Shown: positions 1 through 8,856, numbered from the stretch's first letter. The stretch: DNA of 44,849 nucleotides from Myxococcales bacterium (GCA_021778125.1 JAJYCT010000002.1:1-44849); one strand, 5' to 3'. The notes: generated by a model not told the origin, from the letters alone. Numbers and translations: made by a program.

Positions 1-2
1 CC

Positions 3-428
3 CCCGCCGGGTGCCTGAGCGTCGCCCAGCCCGCGCCCGTGCCGGCGTGCGCGTTGCGGGCGGCGGACGCGATCTGCAGCGCGTCCACGCTCCCCGCCCT
101 GCGCTGCCATGCCTACGCGACGCTGCTCGTCCCGACGGTCGCCGCCTCGGCCGTGGCGTGCATGAACAGGCTGACGGGCACCCAGCTCTGCGACCCGCTG
201 CAGTCCTCCACGTGCGGGCACGTCGCTCTCTCGGAGGCGTGTCCGGACCCGGAGACCGTCGGGCCGCTCTGTCAGATCGCGGCCGCGCCCTGCAAGAGCT
301 CGCAGGCCGACTGCGTCGCGCTGCTCTCCGGGCTCACCGCGGACGGGCAAGACTCCGTCGCGCGGTGCGTGGCCAGCGGGTGCGCGGCCGGCCTGTACGC
401 GTGCGTCGAGGGGCTGGGCACGTACTAG
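3..428 (+). CDS. Cys-rich exported-type protein, 5' end outside window
   Basis: The frame is open from the first bases of the window to a TAG at 426-428, so the gene most likely begins upstream; an internal GTG at 39 is the first possible start inside the window. The visible 141 residues carry at least 14 cysteines at irregular 5-15 residue spacing, which suggests a disulfide-rich extracytoplasmic domain of the kind common in Myxococcota. No catalytic motif is recognised and the signal peptide, if any, is missing. The gene converges with the cyclase gene that ends at 495. Function unknown. Confidence 0.6.
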   Translation, partial: PAGCLSVAQPAPVPACALRAADAICSASTLPALRCHAYATLLVPTVAASAVACMNRLTGTQLCDPLQSSTCGHVALSEACPDPETVGPLCQIAAAPCKSSQADCVALLSGLTADGQDSVARCVASGCAAGLYACVEGLGTY

Positions 429-429
429 C

Positions 430-462
430 GGCGGGCGCCGGGGCTACCGCCTGCTGCCCGCC
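430..462. terminator. possible bidirectional hairpin between convergent genes
   Basis: Seven-base arms GGCGGGC (430-436) and GCCCGCC (456-462) enclose a 19-base loop directly after the stop at 428 and before the converging stop at 495. There is no T-run, and GC-rich arms arise easily by chance in this genome, so this is tentative. Confidence 0.3.
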
Positions 463-494
463 CGCGCGCACAACCGGCTCGACGGGCCCGCGCC

Positions 495-1247
495 TCAGCG
501 CCCGCGCTGGCTCGGCGCGACGTGCCACTGCGGGTTGCTCGCAAAGGCGGCCGCGCACGTCAGGGAGCAGAACCAGTAGACAGCCTGCTCGAAGCGGAGC
601 TGCCCGGCGGCGGCCCGTCGATCGACGATGGCCTGGCAGACCGGGTCGATGGCGGACTCGATCGCTCCGACCATGAACCCGACCGACGACAGCACCGCGG
701 CGTCGCTCACGTTCTTGAGCGCGACGGGGCCGATGTCGACGACGGGCAGGCCTCGCTCGCGCGCCGCGGTGGCGACGGCCGCGGTCACGATCACCTCGCC
801 GGCGTAGGCCTCGGCGGCGACGCGCGCGGCGAGGTTGACAGCCGCGCCGAAGACGTCGCCGTCGCGCTCGATGGCGGCGCCGTGGTGAAGGCCGGCCCGC
901 AGCGCGGGCAGCGTCCTCTCGGCGACGGCGGACGAGAGGAGCCTCTCGGTCAGGTCGAGCGCGCCGCCGGGCGTCGGCGACGTCACCAGGACCGCGTCGC
1001 CGAGCGTCTTGATCAGGCGGTCTCCCTGGCCCAGGGCGGCGTGGGCGAGCTCGGCGAAGCGCGTGGCCATGTCGGCCGCGTCGAAGTCGCCGTGCTCCTC
1101 GGTCAGCGCCGTGAATCCGGCCAGGTCGACGAAGCCGAACGTCGCCTCGATCCGCCGGGAGGGGCTGCGCGTGGACGGCGCCGGCGCGCGCGAGGGGACC
1201 GTCTTCCTGGGCAGGAGCGCGCGAGGCGGCCGGAACGTTCGGGACAT
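495..1247 (-). CDS. class III nucleotide cyclase domain fused to a C-terminal YHS domain
   Basis: The 250-residue protein has a class III adenylate/guanylate cyclase homology domain at about residues 34-190. Two metal-binding aspartates fit the family pattern (Asp41 in FVDLAGFT, Asp84 in KTLGDAVL), with Lys80 as a likely base-recognition residue and Asn138/Arg142 (NLAAR) as the transition-state pair, so it looks catalytically competent. Residues about 200-240 form a YHS-type metal-binding module: DPVC at 201-204, then a YWFCSLTC segment with Cys227 and Cys231. No membrane segment or signal peptide is visible, so it is probably cytoplasmic. The cyclase could make cAMP, with the YHS part sensing a metal or thiol; that coupling is inference. 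ATG start, weak ribosome site. Confidence 0.85.
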   Translation of the reverse strand: MSRTFRPPRALLPRKTVPSRAPAPSTRSPSRRIEATFGFVDLAGFTALTEEHGDFDAADMATRFAELAHAALGQGDRLIKTLGDAVLVTSPTPGGALDLTERLLSSAVAERTLPALRAGLHHGAAIERDGDVFGAAVNLAARVAAEAYAGEVIVTAAVATAARERGLPVVDIGPVALKNVSDAAVLSSVGFMVGAIESAIDPVCQAIVDRRAAAGQLRFEQAVYWFCSLTCAAAFASNPQWHVAPSQRGR

Positions 1248-1328
1248 GCGGGCGGGGCTACGCGCGTCGAGCCGGGCGCAACCCCATCAGCATAGCCCCT
1301 CGGAGCTCCGGAGGCCGCCCGGCGCGGA

Positions 1329-2432
1329 TCAACCCGGATCCGGCTTCGGCGTCTTTGCCGTGCTGCGGGGGAGCTCGGGAGGCGTCACGAGCTCGGCCGG
1401 AGGCGGCGCGGTCAGCGCCTTTAGGAACACGACGATGCCCTTCACCTCGTCGCCCGTGAGCTCCTTGCCGAGCTGATGCCGCGCCATGGTGCGCACCGCG
1501 TCGTCCAGGCTCGCGGTCGACCCGTCGTGGAAGTAGGGGCCCGTCTTCTCGATGTTGCGCAGGCTCGGCACCTTGAAAAGCATCCGGTCGGCCTCCTGGT
1601 GGGTGACCTCGAAGCGGCCCGGGTCCTTCTGGTTGGGCCATGGTTTCACCAGGCCGGCCTTCTGGTACATCGCGCCGCCGACGGCCGGGCCCAGGTGGCA
1701 CGTCGGGCACCCGGTCTGCGCGAAGACCGCGGCGCCGGCCTTCTCGTCGGCCGTGAGCGCGGCGTCGTTGCCCGCGAGGAAGGCGTCGAGCCGCGAGGGC
1801 GTCAGCAGCTTGCGCTCGAACGCGCCGATGGCCACGCCCACGTTCTTGAGCGTGATGGGCCTCTTGTCGTCGGGGAAGGCGCGCCGGAACGCGTCGGCGT
1901 ACTCGGGCATCGACGACAGCGTCGCGACGACGCGGGCCTGGTCGGACGCCATCTCGACGGGGTTCTGGATCGGCCCCATGGCCTGCTCCTCGACGTCAGC
2001 CGCGCGGCCGTCCCAGAACTGCCGGAAGTGCAGCGCCGCGTTGAGCACCGTCGGCGAGTTGCGCGAGCCACGCTGCTTCCTGTGGCCGCCGCTCGTCGGC
2101 TCTCCGTCGACCCCGAACGCGTCGAGCCGATGGCAGGTGTTGCACGAGATGTCCTGGTTCTTCGAGAGGCGGGGCTCGAAGTAGAGCATCTTGCCGAGGG
2201 CCACGCGGTCGGGGCTCGCCGGCGGGCTGGTGTCCACGGCAGCGGGGAGCGGCGCGAGCGCGGCGAGCATGCTCCGGTCGAAGGCTGGCCTGGCCGCGAC
2301 GCCGACCGAAGGCGCACCCGATGCACCTGCCGACCCACCGCCTGCGGCAGGCCCCGTTCCGCTCGAGCTCTCGCAGCCCGAGACGAGCGCGATCACGACG
2401 GTGGTGGCGAGGGCGGCTAGGTTCCCGACCAT
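1329..2432 (-). CDS. di-heme cytochrome c peroxidase / MauG-family lipoprotein
   Basis: The 367-residue protein begins with a hydrophobic segment ending in VSGC (Cys20), a likely lipobox, followed by a Gly/Ser/Ala-rich linker to about residue 45. Two c-type heme sites, CNTCH (97-101) and CPTCH (242-246), plus the family segments with KVPSLRN and GPYFHDG at about 287-304, identify the bacterial CcpA/MauG superfamily. The usual reaction is reduction of hydrogen peroxide with electrons from a small cytochrome, at the periplasmic face. MauG-like oxidative chemistry on another substrate cannot be excluded. The length is typical. It lies 44 bases downstream of the membrane-protein gene on the same strand. 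Confidence 0.9.
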   Translation of the reverse strand: MVGNLAALATTVVIALVSGCESSSGTGPAAGGGSAGASGAPSVGVAARPAFDRSMLAALAPLPAAVDTSPPASPDRVALGKMLYFEPRLSKNQDISCNTCHRLDAFGVDGEPTSGGHRKQRGSRNSPTVLNAALHFRQFWDGRAADVEEQAMGPIQNPVEMASDQARVVATLSSMPEYADAFRRAFPDDKRPITLKNVGVAIGAFERKLLTPSRLDAFLAGNDAALTADEKAGAAVFAQTGCPTCHLGPAVGGAMYQKAGLVKPWPNQKDPGRFEVTHQEADRMLFKVPSLRNIEKTGPYFHDGSTASLDDAVRTMARHQLGKELTGDEVKGIVVFLKALTAPPPAELVTPPELPRSTAKTPKPDPG

Positions 2433-2476
2433 GATGCGCTACGCGGCAGCAAGGGGCGTGCCGCGCGCGTCACGGA

Positions 2477-4096
2477 TCAGCGCGGGGCCGCCGGCAGCAG
2501 GCGCTGCACGCGCGCCGCGAGCGTCTCGGGCGGAGGCTCGGGCAGCGGCCCGTCCGGCGCGGTGAGCGGCACCGTCGGGAGGCGCGACCGGAAGAGCGCC
2601 CACTCCCGCTCGGACGCCACGAGCTCGGCCTCCGGCGCGAGCGCCCGCGCGACGAGCGGGCGCATCGCTGGGCTCTCGTCGCGGACGAGCAGGTAGCCGA
2701 AGCGCGTGAGGTCGTGCGCCGGCGCGAAGGCGTACGGCGTCGCCACGAGCCTTCGCACCGGCTCGTTCCACCGCAGCGCCTCCGGCACGACGACCGGGTT
2801 CGGCGGCATGTCGGTCATCGCGAAGAGCATCCGGCCCCCGCGCTCGGCCAGCACTCGGCTCGCGGCGCCGGGCACGGGGGCCACGTGGCCGGGGCCGCGC
2901 GGCGTCAGATCGAGCTGGGCGACGGCGACGTCGCGGGGCACGAGCGCGATGATCCGATCGAGCGCGCGGTAGCTGCCGTCGGCCCGGACGAAGTCCCGGG
3001 CCTCCGCGCCCAGGATCGCGAGCGGCGCCGCGACCGAGAGCGCGACCACGGGCCACGAGCGCGCCCGCGCCGCGCACGCCGCCACGAGGCCGATGCACGC
3101 GGCCGGCAGGAAGCGGTACGCGACGAGCGTCGTGCCCCCGACCCCCATCGGAAAGACGAGGAACAGAAGCACGAACGTGGCCGCGAGCAGGGCGTAGCGG
3201 TGCCGCCAGCACGCCACGCGCAGGGGCGCCGCGGGAGCCGGTCGTCGGCCAAGGGCGCTCGCGAACAGCGCCGCGCACCACACGCCTCCGACGACGACGA
3301 GGCGCGCGGCTCCCAGGCCCCCGAACACCGCGCCGGGCAGGCCGAGGAGGCGCTCGCCGACGCCGGCCCCGAAGTACGTGCCGACGATGCGCATGCCGGG
3401 GCTCACGAGCGCATCGCTCACCTTCCACTGCACGAGGACGAGCGCAAGGACGAGCAGCGCCGGCGCCATGCGCAGCGCGACGCCGCCCGCAGTGCGACCG
3501 CGAACCAGGGCGAAGACGCCCGCGACGACCGCGAGGGCGACGGCCGACGACTCGTGGGCGAAGAAGACGACCGCGACCGAGAGCGCGCACGCCGCCGCGG
3601 CGCCCCCCGTAGGACGGCGCGCGAGGCGCTCGACCGACGGGAGCGCGACGAGCAGGGCCGCGAGGCCGGTGAGGTTCGCGACCAGCCCCCAGCGGAACAT
3701 CCAGCCGCACGCTACGGGCCCCAGGAGCAGCGCCAGCCACCGCCTCTGGCCGAGCCGGCCCAGCAGGCGCGCGGCGGCCGGCGGCGCCGCGAAGACGCTG
3801 GCGGCGACCACCACCTTGCACGCCGCGTCCGTCGGCATGACGAAGCTCAGGAGGGTCGCGAGCCAGGCGAAGAGCTGGTTGGCCTGCGGCGCGACGACGC
3901 CGTAGAGACCCGGCGGCGCCCAGCCCGGCTCGCCCCGGTGCCGGAGGATCGCCACGAGCGCCTCGTGCATCGCCAGGTCGCCCATGGGCGGGTAGCGGAC
4001 GGCCACGATCGGCGCGGCGAGCACCAGCCCGGCGAGCCAGGGCGCCGCACGTTCGGTCGCGTCGAGCCACCGGCGCTCCATGGTGCGACGCAGCAT
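2477..4096 (-). CDS. polytopic membrane protein, possibly a GT-C-type glycosyltransferase
   Basis: This 539-residue protein has about ten or more hydrophobic helices separated by short Arg-rich loops, then a soluble C-terminal part of roughly 130 residues. The first extracytoplasmic loop carries an acidic pair (GDLAMHE, about residues 39-45), which resembles the acidic first loop of GT-C lipid-linked glycosyltransferases. That resemblance is weak and the function is not established. ATG at 4096 is used; an ATG five codons inside (4081) is equally possible. The gene is divergent from the acyl-CoA dehydrogenase at 4166, leaving 69 bases for both promoters. Confidence 0.7.
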   Translation of the reverse strand: MLRRTMERRWLDATERAAPWLAGLVLAAPIVAVRYPPMGDLAMHEALVAILRHRGEPGWAPPGLYGVVAPQANQLFAWLATLLSFVMPTDAACKVVVAASVFAAPPAAARLLGRLGQRRWLALLLGPVACGWMFRWGLVANLTGLAALLVALPSVERLARRPTGGAAAACALSVAVVFFAHESSAVALAVVAGVFALVRGRTAGGVALRMAPALLVLALVLVQWKVSDALVSPGMRIVGTYFGAGVGERLLGLPGAVFGGLGAARLVVVGGVWCAALFASALGRRPAPAAPLRVACWRHRYALLAATFVLLFLVFPMGVGGTTLVAYRFLPAACIGLVAACAARARSWPVVALSVAAPLAILGAEARDFVRADGSYRALDRIIALVPRDVAVAQLDLTPRGPGHVAPVPGAASRVLAERGGRMLFAMTDMPPNPVVVPEALRWNEPVRRLVATPYAFAPAHDLTRFGYLLVRDESPAMRPLVARALAPEAELVASEREWALFRSRLPTVPLTAPDGPLPEPPPETLAARVQRLLPAAPR

Positions 4097-4165
4097 CTCA
4101 CCCCCGCGCGGCGCGAACCACCGGCTGCGCGAAGCTCGCGCTCGGTGCTAGGCTCCGCGGCCGCC

Positions 4166-5305
4166 ATGGACTTCGAGCTGACCGAAGAGCAACGCATGAT
4201 CCGAGACACCGCGCGCGAGTTCGCCGCGCGCGAGGTGGCCCCCAAGGCCGCGGAGCTCGACAAGACCGGGCGATGGCCCACCGAGATCGTCGCCAAGATG
4301 GCCGAGCTCGGGCTGATGGGGGTGGCGATCCCCGAAGCGTACGGCGGCGCGGGCATGGACACCCTGTCGTACGCGCTCGCCATGGAAGAAGTGAGCGCTG
4401 CCTGCGCGAGCTGCGGCGTCATCATGAGCGTCAACAACTCGCTCTTCTGCGATCCGGTCTACAAGTTCGGCACCGACGATCAGAAGAAGCGGGTGCTCGC
4501 GCCGGTCGCGCGCGGCGAGAAGCTCGGGTGCTTCGGCCTCACCGAACCGATGAGCGGCTCGGACGCGCAGACGATGATCACCACCGCCGAGAAGCGCGGC
4601 GGCGTGTGGGTGCTCAACGGCGCGAAGAACTGGATCACCAACGGCCCCCACGCCGACTGGATCCTCGTCTTCGCCGTCACCGACCGCAGCGGCCCCAAGG
4701 TGCGCCACACCGCGTTCCTCGTCGAGCGCGGCGCCAAGGGCTACACGCAGAACGCGCCCGACCACAAGCTCGGCATCCACGCGGCGCACTCGTGCACCGT
4801 GTTCTTCGACAACGTCGAGGTGCCCGAGGCCCACGTCGTGGGCCCCGCCGGCGACGGCTTCAAGGTCGCGATGGCCACGCTCGACGGCGGGCGCATCGGC
4901 ATCGCGTGCCAGGCCGTCGGCATCGCGCGCGCGGCGTTCGACAAGAGCGTCGAGTACGCGAAGGAGCGCAAGAGCTTCGGCGTTCCCATCGCGCAGCACC
5001 AGGCCATCCAGTTCATGCTGGCCGACATGGCGACGCAGGTCGACGCGGCGCGCCTCCTGGCCTGGCGGGCCGCGAAGATGAAGGACGCCGGCGTGCGCCA
5101 CACGCCCGAGAGCGCCGCCGCGAAGCTCTACGCGAGCGAGATGGCGACGCGCGTCACGCACAAGGCCATCCAGGTCCACGGCGGCTACGGCTACTCGACC
5201 GAGTTCCCCGTGGAGCGCCACTACCGCGACGCGCGCATCACCGAGATCTACGAGGGGACGAGCGAGATCCAGCGCATGGTCATCGCGGGGAACCTCCTCA
5301 AATGA
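4166..5305 (+). CDS. acyl-CoA dehydrogenase (short-chain type)
   Basis: The 379-residue protein spans the complete family length. FAD and substrate signatures are present: CFGLTEPMSGSD and NGAKNWITNG in the middle domain, and the C-terminal IYEGTSEIQ with Glu363 at the position of the catalytic base of short- and medium-chain enzymes. It should oxidise an acyl-CoA to the trans-2-enoyl-CoA and pass electrons to ETF; the exact chain length cannot be read from sequence. ATG at 4166 is chosen because the family N-terminus (MDFELTEEQ) begins there. Its stop overlaps the start of the next gene by four bases, so they are translationally coupled. A role in beta-oxidation of dicarboxylyl-CoA products of the benzoyl-CoA routes is possible but only inferred. 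Confidence 0.93.
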   Translation: MDFELTEEQRMIRDTAREFAAREVAPKAAELDKTGRWPTEIVAKMAELGLMGVAIPEAYGGAGMDTLSYALAMEEVSAACASCGVIMSVNNSLFCDPVYKFGTDDQKKRVLAPVARGEKLGCFGLTEPMSGSDAQTMITTAEKRGGVWVLNGAKNWITNGPHADWILVFAVTDRSGPKVRHTAFLVERGAKGYTQNAPDHKLGIHAAHSCTVFFDNVEVPEAHVVGPAGDGFKVAMATLDGGRIGIACQAVGIARAAFDKSVEYAKERKSFGVPIAQHQAIQFMLADMATQVDAARLLAWRAAKMKDAGVRHTPESAAAKLYASEMATRVTHKAIQVHGGYGYSTEFPVERHYRDARITEIYEGTSEIQRMVIAGNLLK

Positions 5306-6018
5306 GCGGTGCGTTCGCGGCGCGCGGCGCCGCCCTCCTCGGCCTCGTCGGCGCGCTCGGGGCCGTCGCGTGCGGCGAGGAGCCTCCCGCCAGGGCCCCC
5401 GAGCCTCCCAGGGAAGAGACGCACGAGGTCAAGCCGCAGCTCAAGATGAAGTCCGAGCTCGGCACCGTGGATCCCGAGGCGGTGACGCGCGCGTTCCGCA
5501 AGCTCGACGCTCAGTTCGACGACTGCCAGAAGCGGGGGCTCGATCGCATCGAAGTCCTCGCCGGCAGCCTCAAATTCTTCCTGCGCATCGGCGAGGACGG
5601 CAGCGCGAAGTGGGCGTACCTCGAGCAGAGCGACCTCGGGGATCGCGACACCGAGAGGTGCCTGCTCGACGCCGTGATGGGCGCGCGGTGGCCCAGGCCC
5701 GACGGCGGCGACGCCGAGGCCCGCTACACGATGGACCTGCCGGCCCAGGGCCGCGCGGCGACCGACTGGAACGCCGACAAGATCGCCGCAGCGCTCGGAC
5801 GCGCGGGAAGCTCGATCGACAAGTGCAAGAGCGGCGCGGACGGCTCATTCAAGGGCACGATGTACGTGGGCCCGGGCGGCAAGGTCCTCGGCGCCGGCGT
5901 GTCGGTGTCGAGCCGCGACGCCGCCGACAAGGCCGACTGCCTCGCCAGCGTGCTCGCGAAGATGAAGGGCCTGCCCAGCCCCGGAAGCTGGCCGGCCAAG
6001 GTGACCTTCGGTCTCTGA
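5302..6018 (+). CDS. lipoprotein with AgmX/PglI-like C-terminal domain
   Basis: The 238-residue protein starts at an ATG that overlaps the upstream TGA (ATGA at 5302-5305). A short signal peptide ends at GAVAC (Cys24), a probable lipidation site, followed by a Pro/Glu-rich linker. Two similar halves follow, each with a paired-Cys pattern and a segment such as RIGEDGSAKW or MYVGPGGKV, which resembles the AgmX/PglI C-terminal domain frequent in myxobacterial lipoproteins. The domain is thought to act in envelope complexes, and no enzymatic residues are seen. Its placement between two acyl-CoA dehydrogenase genes is unexpected and may simply reflect a shared transcript. Confidence 0.75.
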   Translation: MSGAFAARGAALLGLVGALGAVACGEEPPARAPEPPREETHEVKPQLKMKSELGTVDPEAVTRAFRKLDAQFDDCQKRGLDRIEVLAGSLKFFLRIGEDGSAKWAYLEQSDLGDRDTERCLLDAVMGARWPRPDGGDAEARYTMDLPAQGRAATDWNADKIAAALGRAGSSIDKCKSGADGSFKGTMYVGPGGKVLGAGVSVSSRDAADKADCLASVLAKMKGLPSPGSWPAKVTFGL

Positions 6019-6031
6019 CGGAGAGGGCAGC

Positions 6032-7174
6032 GTGGACGTCGAGCTCAACGAAACCCAAGTTCTGGTCCAGAAGACGGCGCGCGACTACGCGACGCGCGTC
6101 ATCGCCCCTCAGGCCGCCGAGATCGACGAGAAGGAGTGCTTCCCGCGCGAGATCCTCCGCGGGCTCGCCGAGCTCGGGCTCATGGCCATCAACGTCCCCC
6201 ACGAGCTCGGGGGCTCGGGCGCGGGCGTCGTCGCCGCCGCCCTCGCGCTGCAGGAGATCGCGCGCGCGTGCGCGTCGACCGCGGTGATGATGAGCGTCGC
6301 CAACATGGTGGGCGAAGCCATCGCGCGCTTCGGAACCGACGCGCAGAGGCAGGAGCACTGCTCGAGGCTCGCCAGCGGCGAGTACGCGATGGGCAGCTTC
6401 GCGCTGAGCGAGCCCGACGCCGGCAGCGATCCGGGCGGAATGCGCACGACGGCGCGCCGCGACGGAGACCACTGGGTGATCGACGGCGCCAAGCAGTGGA
6501 TCACCGGCGGCACGTACGCCGGCGTCTACATCGTGTGGGCGCGCACGTCACCGCCCGAGACGGGCGCCCGCGGCATCTCGTGCTTCCTCGTGCCCGGCGG
6601 CGCGAAGGGGCTCAAGGTGGGGCGGCCCGAGGACAAGATGGGCATCCGGGGCTCGGACACCGTGCCGCTCGAGTTCGACGGGTGCCGCGTGCCAGAGAGC
6701 GCGCTGCTCGGGCAGGAGAACGGCGGCTTCAAGATCGCGATGATGGCGCTCGACGGGGGGCGCATCGGCATCAGCTCGCAGGCCATCGGGGTCGCGCGGG
6801 CGGCGCTCGCCGAGAGCGTGGCGTACGCCAAGGACCGGCACACGTTCGGCGTGCCCATCGCCCAGCACCAGGCCATCCAGTGGAAGCTCGCCGACATGCA
6901 CACGCAGATTGAGGCGGCCCAGCTCCTGTCGATGCGCGCGGCGTGGCTCAAGGAGAACGGCAAGCCGTTCGCGCGCGAGGCGTCGATCTCCAAGCTCTTT
7001 GCGAGCGAGATGGCCGTGCGCGTGTGCAACGAGGCCGTGCAGATCCACGGCGGCTACGGCTACACGCGCGAGTACGCCGCCGAGCGGCACCTGCGCGACG
7101 CGCGGGTAACGATGATCTACGAGGGAACGAGCGAGATTCAGCGCCTCGTCATCGCACGCACGGTGCTCGGGTAG
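6032..7174 (+). CDS. acyl-CoA dehydrogenase (second copy in the operon)
   Basis: This 380-residue enzyme starts at GTG 6032, preceded by a good ribosome site (GGAGAGGG at 6020-6027). It carries SFALSEPDAGSD, DGAKQWITGG and a C-terminal IYEGTSEIQ with Glu364 as catalytic base. It is clearly homologous to the dehydrogenase at 4166 but diverged throughout, so it probably has a different acyl-CoA preference rather than being a recent duplicate. It is the last gene of the three-gene rightward unit 4166-7174 and runs into a GC-rich hairpin just past the stop. Electrons should go to ETF, which is not encoded here. Confidence 0.93.
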   Translation: MDVELNETQVLVQKTARDYATRVIAPQAAEIDEKECFPREILRGLAELGLMAINVPHELGGSGAGVVAAALALQEIARACASTAVMMSVANMVGEAIARFGTDAQRQEHCSRLASGEYAMGSFALSEPDAGSDPGGMRTTARRDGDHWVIDGAKQWITGGTYAGVYIVWARTSPPETGARGISCFLVPGGAKGLKVGRPEDKMGIRGSDTVPLEFDGCRVPESALLGQENGGFKIAMMALDGGRIGISSQAIGVARAALAESVAYAKDRHTFGVPIAQHQAIQWKLADMHTQIEAAQLLSMRAAWLKENGKPFAREASISKLFASEMAVRVCNEAVQIHGGYGYTREYAAERHLRDARVTMIYEGTSEIQRLVIARTVLG

Positions 7175-7180
7175 CGGGGC

Positions 7181-7203
7181 CGCGGGCGCCTCAGCCGCCC
7201 GCG
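7181..7203. terminator. bidirectional hairpin between convergent genes
   Basis: Eight-base perfect arms CGCGGGCG (7181-7188) and CGCCCGCG (7196-7203) close a seven-base loop. The hairpin begins six bases after the acyl-CoA dehydrogenase stop and overlaps the stop codon of the converging Cys-rich gene at 7191. No T-tract follows. Confidence 0.5.
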
Positions 7204-8741
7204 CCCGCGTCCACGGGGCCGCCGCCGCAGTAGTATGTCCCCACGCCTTGCAGCCAGGCGCCGAAGCCGGCGTACCCCGCCGGATCGCAGAAGGCGCCGC
7301 CGCTGCCGTACGCCGTCTTCTCGCACTGCGTCGCGGGCGTCTCGTAGACCGCGCACTGCCCGTTCTGGACGCTCTGGATGCACTGATCGTAGGTCGTCGG
7401 GTCGGGGCACTGCCCGCAGCTCTGCGTCGCGCACGAGTACGCGCAGGCGGTGTTCTGGTCGCACGTCGTGCTCACGAAGGGCGCGATGCACGCGAACACG
7501 CCCTGCTGGAACACGAAGTCGTAGTCGAACTGCTGCAAGCAGCTGCCGCACGAGTAGTTCTGCGAGTACTCGAAGTTGAAGAAGTTGGTGCAGGCGGCCG
7601 TCGACGCCCCGCCCGCGCATGCCGCCGCGGCATTCTGCAGATCGGCCGGGGCGCAGGCCGGCGGCATCGTCGGCGCGGGCGTCGGCGGCGCGGTGCACCC
7701 CGCGAAGGGCCCGGGACACTGCGTCTGCTGGCTCGTGCAGGCCGGCGGCGACAGCGCGCCGTCGCACGTCGAGGGGGGGCTGAGCGCGGCGCAGTCGGCG
7801 CAGGCGCCGCCGTATCCGCCGCACTGGGTGTCGAGGAATCCGGGCTGGCAGACCGCGTTCGCGTCGCAGCAGCCCTGGCAGTTGTTGGGGCCGCACGACG
7901 GCTGGCAGTACCCGCCCTGGCACGTCGTGCCCGGCGACGGGCAGTACTGACACGCGCCGCCGCCAGTGCCGCACGCCGAGCCCGTCGTCCCGGGCTGGCA
8001 GACGTTGCCCTGGCAGCACCCGTACGGGCACGTGGTGGGGCTGCACCCCGTCGGGGGGCTACACGCCTGGTTCTGGCACGCGTAGCCGAACGACGCGCAG
8101 TCCTGGCACTGCCCGCCGCCGTAGCCGCACGCGTACGAGCTCGTGCCGACCACGCACGTGTTGCCCTCGCAGCAGCCATAGGAGCACGTCTGCGGGTTGC
8201 AGACGCTCGGCGGGACGCAGGTCTGGTTCTGGCACGTGTCGCCGAACTGTGCGCAGTCCAGGCACTGCACCCCGCCGTAGCCACACTCCTGCGTGGCGTA
8301 GCCGGCGTAGCAGACGTTGCCCTGGCAGCAGCCCGCGCAGGTCGAGGGCCCGCAGGTGGGCGGGGGGTTCGTGCAGACGTGCTGCCGCGCGTCGCACGCC
8401 CGGTAGCCGAGCGCCTTGCAGTCGGTGCACGCCTGACCGCCCGCGCCGCACGCGCCGAGGGCCGTCCCCGCGCGGCACTCGCCCGAGGAGTCGCAACAGC
8501 CGCCCGGGCACGTCGACGCGTTGCACGCGCCTCCTTCGAGGGGCAGCCCCGTGTCGCTGCCGTCGACGACGTCCACGGGCGCGTCCGCCGGCGCGTCGAC
8601 CTCGCCATCGGGCGAGCCGCCGTCGCCGAGGCCGTAGTCGTTTAGCCCGGAGCGCCCGCAGCCTGCGCCCAGGGCACCGACCAGGATCGACACGAACGCG
8701 AGGAACACCCACCGGAAGCTCGTCGAAAGATTGGCGCGCAT
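7191..8741 (-). CDS. exported protein with five tandem Cys-rich repeats
   Basis: From the ATG at 8741 the protein has 516 residues; an in-frame start at 8840 would add 33 residues without signal-peptide character, so 8741 is preferred. Residues 1-28 form a signal peptide ending in GAGC (Cys28), possibly lipidated. After an acidic linker come five repeats of about 50 residues with the pattern C..C..GCC...C.PG....CG.GGG.C..C, each with about ten cysteines. A C-terminal region of about 200 residues has further paired cysteines and no recognised fold. The repeats are probably disulfide-knotted surface modules. Function unknown. A run of nine G lies 11-19 bases upstream of the start on the coding strand. 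Confidence 0.85.
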   Translation of the reverse strand: MRANLSTSFRWVFLAFVSILVGALGAGCGRSGLNDYGLGDGGSPDGEVDAPADAPVDVVDGSDTGLPLEGGACNASTCPGGCCDSSGECRAGTALGACGAGGQACTDCKALGYRACDARQHVCTNPPPTCGPSTCAGCCQGNVCYAGYATQECGYGGVQCLDCAQFGDTCQNQTCVPPSVCNPQTCSYGCCEGNTCVVGTSSYACGYGGGQCQDCASFGYACQNQACSPPTGCSPTTCPYGCCQGNVCQPGTTGSACGTGGGACQYCPSPGTTCQGGYCQPSCGPNNCQGCCDANAVCQPGFLDTQCGGYGGACADCAALSPPSTCDGALSPPACTSQQTQCPGPFAGCTAPPTPAPTMPPACAPADLQNAAAACAGGASTAACTNFFNFEYSQNYSCGSCLQQFDYDFVFQQGVFACIAPFVSTTCDQNTACAYSCATQSCGQCPDPTTYDQCIQSVQNGQCAVYETPATQCEKTAYGSGGAFCDPAGYAGFGAWLQGVGTYYCGGGPVDAGAGG

Positions 8742-8812
8742 GGCTCCACCGCCCCCCCCCGGTGCAAGGGTCACGCCCGCCTCCCAGGCGCCGGGCAGGC
8801 TGAAGCCAGGCT

Positions 8813-8856
8813 CCCGCCCCGGGGCGGGGTCAAGCCACATTGTGCCGGACTCCGGC
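8813..8856. promoter_or_regulatory. two palindromes in the divergent spacer 8742-8955
   Basis: The 214-base spacer between the divergent Cys-rich protein and ABC1 kinase genes contains a perfect 16-base palindrome (CCCGCCCC/GGGGCGGG, 8813-8828) and a second one, GCCGGA-C-TCCGGC (8844-8856). They could be operators, but their GC content makes chance occurrence likely. No clear -35/-10 pair is visible. Confidence 0.25.

Noticed and set aside
1230-1240. A GAACGTTC palindrome near the cyclase start as a second TetR operator
   Set aside because: It lies inside the coding sequence, shares only the core with the 18793-18810 site, and the flanks do not match.
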